Assembly (NCBI GenBank): GCA_965267535.1
Contig: OZ254082.1
Coordinates: 3,100,001-3,164,000, forward strand
Length of the DNA stretch: 64,000 nt
Direction of reading: 5' to 3'
From: CAXBNB01 sp965267535
GTDB taxonomy: Bacteria; Bacteroidota; Bacteroidia; Cytophagales; Cyclobacteriaceae
The notes below the pieces were generated by a model that worked only from the letters and a program-made list of their open reading frames with translations, had not been told where the DNA came from and ran no database searches. Positions 60,239 through 64,000 of this stretch are shown here, one piece after another. The position numbers were made by a program, and so were the translations under genes. The stretch's first letter is position 1. Every line of letters starts with the position of its first letter.

Positions 60239-62041
60239 TCATTCATTGTATAGCTTCATCATTTGTTCGGCAGTGAGCGCATAATCAAACAAATATGCGG
60301 TAGCGGTTTGCCCCACGTACCAGTGACCATAGCCACCCGTGCCGTCCTGAGCTAATCTAACCGGATAACCGCTCGTCATATCACCCAATGCAGCCATAGA
60401 CTTTGCTTCTATGAGTTCTCCATCCTGATATATGGCCGCATTCCCATCCCTATCAAATGTGGCAGCTATTAAGTGCCATTCGCCATCGTTTACGTCGGGT
60501 CCGCTTATGTCTACCCGGTTGCCATTGCCATCTCCGGCATTTAGCTTCCAGTTACTTCCTGTTTGTGCCAGCAAAAAGCCTTTGTTTCCTCCACTTCCCC
60601 AGTCTTTGTCTCCTATTATGACCGGGTCACTTTGAGATTCTTCGGTATTTACCCACACGGCTACTGTAAAGTCTCCGGCATATCTAAAATCCAACGCACC
60701 TGCATCATCAACAGTAGTACGGTTGGGGTCGCCATTGAATGTGCGTACCAACCGCTTCTTGCCATTTACAGCTGCCAGTTCGGTAGATGCTGACTCGTCG
60801 GTTACACTCAGCCCCGCTGCTGTTCCATCCGATTTTCTTACCTGAATATTAAAAGCTTCTCCGGCCTCATTGATGCCGGCTACTTCACCTCCGGTAAGCG
60901 CATAGTCATATACTACAGGCTCGCTGGTTTTTCCTTCATACCAAATGCCATATTCTGAGGTGCCATCCTGTGCCAGTCGTATAGGAAAGCCACTGGTCAT
61001 ATCGCCTACATCGACCATACTGGTTTTACCCATTTCTACGCCATCCTGATAGATAGTCACAAAGCCATCACGATCGAAGGTAGCTGCCAAATGATGCCAC
61101 GCTCCGTCATTTATTTCACCACCAGTCAGGTCTCTTCTATTGCCATTGCCATCGCCCAGGTTCATCTTCCACTTGCTGCCGATGTGTGCAAAAAGGAATC
61201 CCTTGTTGCCTCCGCTACCCCAATCTTTGTCTCCTATTATAACCGGGTCGCTATTGGAAGAAGTGGTATTGATCCAAATGGATATAGAGAAGTCTCCGTC
61301 GTAGCGAAAAGCCAGATCCTCAGAGTCAACAAGTGTGATGTAATCGTTTTCGCCATCGAAAGTGAACACATGTCCGTATGTATCGTCCAATACGCTTTGC
61401 GCACCCGACACATTGGTCTTGATTTCCAACACTTCTCCGTCGCTCTTTTTGATAAAAGCTAAAGCTCTGGGTCTTATGTTGGCCATGTGAAATTGAAAAT
61501 CGAGTGTTTGTACGGAAGCCTCCTGTCCGTCAGTTGCATTATCGTAGGTGACTACAAATGATAGCATTCTGTGCTCGCCGGGTTTAAAACCCAGTTGGTC
61601 AAAGTCAGAAGAAAAAGTGGCTACATACTCATTGTCGGCATTTGCATCCGGCACAGCCAGTTCTGTAAGCAGCTTGTTGTCGCCAATCAACACCTCTATT
61701 TTCTTTGGAGCCAACTTCATCACGACTTCCAGCGACACGCTACTGCCGGGATTGAAATAATCCTCTACAGCCGGGTCGTACGATAGGGCCGTCAACTCTT
61801 CGGCTGTGTACGGCTGACCGGTATCCGGGTTGTCATGACGAATAACGGCCTCATTGCCCATGAGCCGCTCATCTACTACCGGTTTTTCTGTGGTAGCCAC
61901 CACGAGGGGTTCTGCTACCTGCTCTACGCAGGCAGTAAACACCACACTCCCCAGCAACAAAGCAGCTACAAACACCATGACTGGTCGGTGGATTGTTTTT
62001 GGAGTGAAACATGTGTGTTTACTTAGTAAAAGTTTTACCAT
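60239..62041 (-). CDS. Lipoprotein with two LamG/concanavalin-type domains
   Basis: The 600-residue protein is the first gene of the Sus operon. It has a signal with LLGSVVFTACVEQ (lipid Cys38), an N-terminal beta domain (about 60-195), and two LamG domains at about 215-390 and 420-600. Each contains GDFSISIWINT or GDFTVAVWVNT, VIIGDKDWGSGGNKGF, WHHLAATFDRDG or WHLIAATFDRDG and a closing TSGFPIRLAQDGTSEYG-type strand. The two are close copies (the underlying DNA also repeats), and they resemble the LamG inserts of the two phosphatase-like proteins. LamG domains of this type bind glycans or other ligands. It may capture the substrate at the cell surface. Confidence 0.85.
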   Translation of the reverse strand: MVKLLLSKHTCFTPKTIHRPVMVFVAALLLGSVVFTACVEQVAEPLVVATTEKPVVDERLMGNEAVIRHDNPDTGQPYTAEELTALSYDPAVEDYFNPGSSVSLEVVMKLAPKKIEVLIGDNKLLTELAVPDANADNEYVATFSSDFDQLGFKPGEHRMLSFVVTYDNATDGQEASVQTLDFQFHMANIRPRALAFIKKSDGEVLEIKTNVSGAQSVLDDTYGHVFTFDGENDYITLVDSEDLAFRYDGDFSISIWINTTSSNSDPVIIGDKDWGSGGNKGFLFAHIGSKWKMNLGDGNGNRRDLTGGEINDGAWHHLAATFDRDGFVTIYQDGVEMGKTSMVDVGDMTSGFPIRLAQDGTSEYGIWYEGKTSEPVVYDYALTGGEVAGINEAGEAFNIQVRKSDGTAAGLSVTDESASTELAAVNGKKRLVRTFNGDPNRTTVDDAGALDFRYAGDFTVAVWVNTEESQSDPVIIGDKDWGSGGNKGFLLAQTGSNWKLNAGDGNGNRVDISGPDVNDGEWHLIAATFDRDGNAAIYQDGELIEAKSMAALGDMTSGYPVRLAQDGTGGYGHWYVGQTATAYLFDYALTAEQMMKLYNE

Positions 62042-62450
62042 ATTCTAATCGGTTTGTGTTAGTGATGAATTTTTCTGTTTCAAACAAAAAGCAATCGTTT
62101 TCGCCTTCTGTTTTTTTTACAATTAAAGCCGACTTATTTATGGTATCCCAAGGGTGCTATTGAATTAATAAATTATTAATCCTTAATTCCTGTTAATTCA
62201 TATTAATTAATAAATATAATAAACTGAAAAACAGTAATTTAAACCCAAAATAAAGAGATGAAACAAGGCCGTTTCAGGAGTAAAAAACACCTCAAAAAAA
62301 GACCTTAAAAAATATTAAAAACGGATGCTCTAAAGCAAGAAAATTGAGGGGTAACAAAGGGATAATTTTACGTCAATACCTGGGTAACACACGGTGAAAA
62401 TACGACGCGTGCGAGTAGCAATAACTGAAGTTTTTTTTAAGAAGAATAGA
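62042..62450. other. AT-rich promoter region of the Sus operon
   Basis: 409 bp upstream of the LamG lipoprotein gene, on the minus-strand operon side. Contains TTCCTGTTAATTCAT and ATTAATTAATAAAT near 62185-62212, which resemble the palindrome upstream of 43471. No ORF or stable RNA is supported. The probable promoter of the ten-gene operon lies here. Confidence 0.5.
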
Positions 62451-63293
62451 TCAAAGGGAAATTGCTTTCCACTCGCCATCGTAAAGTTGGCTCATGGTAG
62501 TGTAGCCTGCTTTCTTTAAGTTATCGAGCGCTACATCAAAACCTGCGATCAACTCTCTAGGGTGATGTGCGTCGGAATTGATCGTAACCGGAATACCTCT
62601 ATTGCAGGCTTCTTCCAATACCCAAACCGACGGGTATGTTGTATCGCATTTTTTCTTGTAAATACCGCGTGTGTTCACCTCCAGTATAGTGTCTGTAGTA
62701 GCCAGCAGGTCCAGCGTTTGTTCTATTTCTGTGCGATACCACTGTGACTGCTCGTCAAAGAGCTGCCCTTCGGTATTGTGAATTTTGAGTTTGTCGAGAT
62801 GACCCAACAGTGTTGGGGGCTGTGTTGCCAGCATCAACCTAACCAGGTAAAAGTACCTTTTGACCAATTGCTCTACATCACCACTGAAAATCTGTTGAAT
62901 AGCATCCAAAAACACCTGACGGCTACCATCTACTTCAAAATGTGTACCATCAGGAAACTGGTCTACATAGTGTACTGAACCCACTGTATAATCCAGCTGC
63001 AAGGCTAAAATCTCTTTTTGCCCCGGACCTATCAATTCAGGGATAAAATCTATTTCCAGCGATGTGTAAACTTGTATTTTGTCTTTGTAAGCCTCTCTAG
63101 CCTGCTCTACTTCGTTCAGGTAATCCGACAGGCGTTCTTTTTTCATGGCCCAGAGTGTGGAAAAAGGCAATGGAGCATGCGACGAAATACCAATGGACTC
63201 CATACCGGCTTCTATTGCAGCCTGAATGTACTCCTCAACATATCCTACGCCATCACAGTAGTGGCTGTGTCCATGGTAGTTGCTCCACTTCAT
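62451..63293 (-). CDS. PHP-type phosphoesterase, histidinol-phosphatase family (HisK/HisJ-like)
   Basis: The 280-residue protein has the PHP metal motifs: YHGHSHYCDG near 5-14, GISSHAPLPF near 37-46, LEIDF near 79, LLGHLDKLKIH near 158-168, LEVNTRGIYKKKCDTTYPS near 199-217 and INSDAHHPRELIAGFD near 236-251. This is the histidinol-phosphatase (HisJ/YtvP) group, which hydrolyses phosphomonoesters. There is no histidine biosynthesis gene beside it; its 6-bp spacing from the MFS gene upstream points to a role with that transporter. The enzyme is probably cytoplasmic, as no signal peptide is visible. Confidence 0.88.
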   Translation of the reverse strand: MKWSNYHGHSHYCDGVGYVEEYIQAAIEAGMESIGISSHAPLPFSTLWAMKKERLSDYLNEVEQAREAYKDKIQVYTSLEIDFIPELIGPGQKEILALQLDYTVGSVHYVDQFPDGTHFEVDGSRQVFLDAIQQIFSGDVEQLVKRYFYLVRLMLATQPPTLLGHLDKLKIHNTEGQLFDEQSQWYRTEIEQTLDLLATTDTILEVNTRGIYKKKCDTTYPSVWVLEEACNRGIPVTINSDAHHPRELIAGFDVALDNLKKAGYTTMSQLYDGEWKAISL

Positions 63294-63299
63294 GTATTC

Positions 63300-64000
63300 T
63301 TACGCATTATTTTCGACAGGGGCATTTGCTACCACCTCCGACAAATCTACTTGTTTTTTCTCACCAAAATTCCATTTAGAAACGGCTAATACTCCTCCTA
63401 TGAGTGCCAGCACTACAAAACCATAAAACAAAGCGTTCCACCCAAGGGTTTCGGAAAAGTAGGCTGCTATAAAAGGCGACATCAGCTGACCGGCAGAGCC
63501 CACTCCATTGATAATACCTGCAGCCATAGCCGCTCCTCGCTTTCCTCCTATATCCATGGCCGTAGCACCACACAGTATAGAGTCCGGACCATAGGTCATG
63601 ATGCCTATCATCCCTATATTGATGCCTATAGCCAGCATGCCGAGATTGGCTATGACCGGCTGTAAAAAACATAGACCAGCCATACAAAACAACATAATAG
63701 CCACTACAGGGAAACGTTTGGATCGCATAAAATGATCGGATATATACCCGGCAGCCAGAACACCAAAAAAACCGACTAGTTCATATACTGATGACAGATA
63801 GCCCGAGTCTTCGTTGGAATAATTAAGTGCTTCCACCATGTACATGGGCAGCCAAAACAAAAACACATACCGTGTAAGCTTGAGCACAAAATAGATAAAC
63901 GCAGCTATCCACAACTCGCTCTTTACCACCAGCACGCGTATAATATCGTACTGCTCCTTGCGCGACTGGGTGGAAGATTGCTCGCCCTCGTCTTTAACCA
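63300..64000 (-). CDS. MFS transporter, resembling the organophosphate:phosphate antiporter family (partial)
   Basis: The C-terminal 233 residues are visible; the N-terminus lies beyond the window. At least five membrane helices are present, and the loop before one of them reads GPDSILCGATAMDIGGKRGA, then AAGIINGVGSAGQ, matching the GlpT/UhpT/UhpC-type (OPA) family in the region following TM8. OPA members exchange glycerol-3-phosphate, hexose phosphates or phosphoenolpyruvate for phosphate. The adjacent PHP-phosphatase gene and the nearby phosphatase-containing Sus operon fit a sugar- or polyol-phosphate route. The family call is moderate because the substrate-binding helices are not in view. 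Confidence 0.7.
   Translation of the reverse strand, partial: VKDEGEQSSTQSRKEQYDIIRVLVVKSELWIAAFIYFVLKLTRYVFLFWLPMYMVEALNYSNEDSGYLSSVYELVGFFGVLAAGYISDHFMRSKRFPVVAIMLFCMAGLCFLQPVIANLGMLAIGINIGMIGIMTYGPDSILCGATAMDIGGKRGAAMAAGIINGVGSAGQLMSPFIAAYFSETLGWNALFYGFVVLALIGGVLAVSKWNFGEKKQVDLSEVVANAPVENNA

Noticed and set aside
1..64000. tRNA, rRNA, CRISPR, phage or intact transposase
   Set aside because: None seen on reading both strands; no cloverleaf ends, no regularly spaced repeats of CRISPR type and no transposase motifs.

Overview
The window looks like chromosomal DNA of a member of the Bacteroidota, most likely order Cytophagales. The reasons are two SusC/SusD outer-membrane pairs, type IX secretion C-terminal sorting domains, many short lipoprotein signal peptides, a few promoter-like TAnnTTTG boxes, and core proteins typical of this group (ETF, bifunctional nuclease, FMN-dependent glutamate-synthase-like protein, SiaB-type kinase). 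No rRNA, tRNA, CRISPR array, phage or intact transposase was seen. The assignment rests on family recognition by eye; no database was searched.

Layout. 0-9.3 kb: housekeeping and metabolic genes (a lipoamide-dehydrogenase-like flavoprotein without its redox cysteines, a SiaB-like kinase, a HAD-IIA phosphatase, an APH-fold protein, a glutamine-synthetase homologue, EtfB/EtfA, bifunctional nuclease, DUF2200). 9.3-14.8 kb: an AT-richer accessory island, with its intact genes on the minus strand. It holds a TlpA-type lipoprotein, a beta-propeller lipoprotein, a HigB/HigA-like toxin-antitoxin pair, an unknown lipoprotein and the tail of an ATPase. These are separated by hairpins, a 200-bp repeat present twice, and a degenerate copy of the 3' end of the neighbouring quinone oxidoreductase gene, so the island resembles a cassette array. 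14.7-23.1 kb, minus strand: quinone oxidoreductase, AddA/RecB-like helicase-nuclease, GNAT acetyltransferase, and an apparent operon sdaAB-tolC-hlyD. 23.2-35.2 kb: thyA, two conserved unknowns, a MacB/FtsX permease, an NSS transporter, an ECF sigma/anti-sigma/beta-helix operon and the FMN protein. 35.6-38.7 kb: molybdenum cofactor genes (moeA diverging from moaC-mobA). 38.7-43.1 kb: acyl-CoA dehydrogenase, AraC regulator and an unknown helix-turn-helix-like protein.

43.4-64.0 kb is the most interesting part. A minus-strand run of ten nearly abutting genes (62.04 to 46.86 kb) encodes a lipoprotein with two LamG domains, two SusC-SusD-fasciclin modules, two more lipoproteins and a LamG-containing alkaline-phosphatase-superfamily protein whose metal ligands are mostly lost. 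An apparently active paralogue with a type IX tail sits just beyond on the plus strand. Upstream of the operon, on the same strand, are a PHP-type phosphoesterase and the end of an MFS transporter that resembles the organophosphate:phosphate antiporter family. No glycoside hydrolase, polysaccharide lyase or sulfatase was recognised. My reading is a Sus-like uptake locus for a phosphorylated or phosphodiester substrate rather than an ordinary polysaccharide locus; this is inference.

Dispersed small elements add texture: two copies of a roughly 150-bp palindromic MITE-like element 15 kb apart, an AT-rich 12-bp inverted repeat upstream of the phosphatase gene with a related motif upstream of the Sus operon, and several terminator hairpins between genes.
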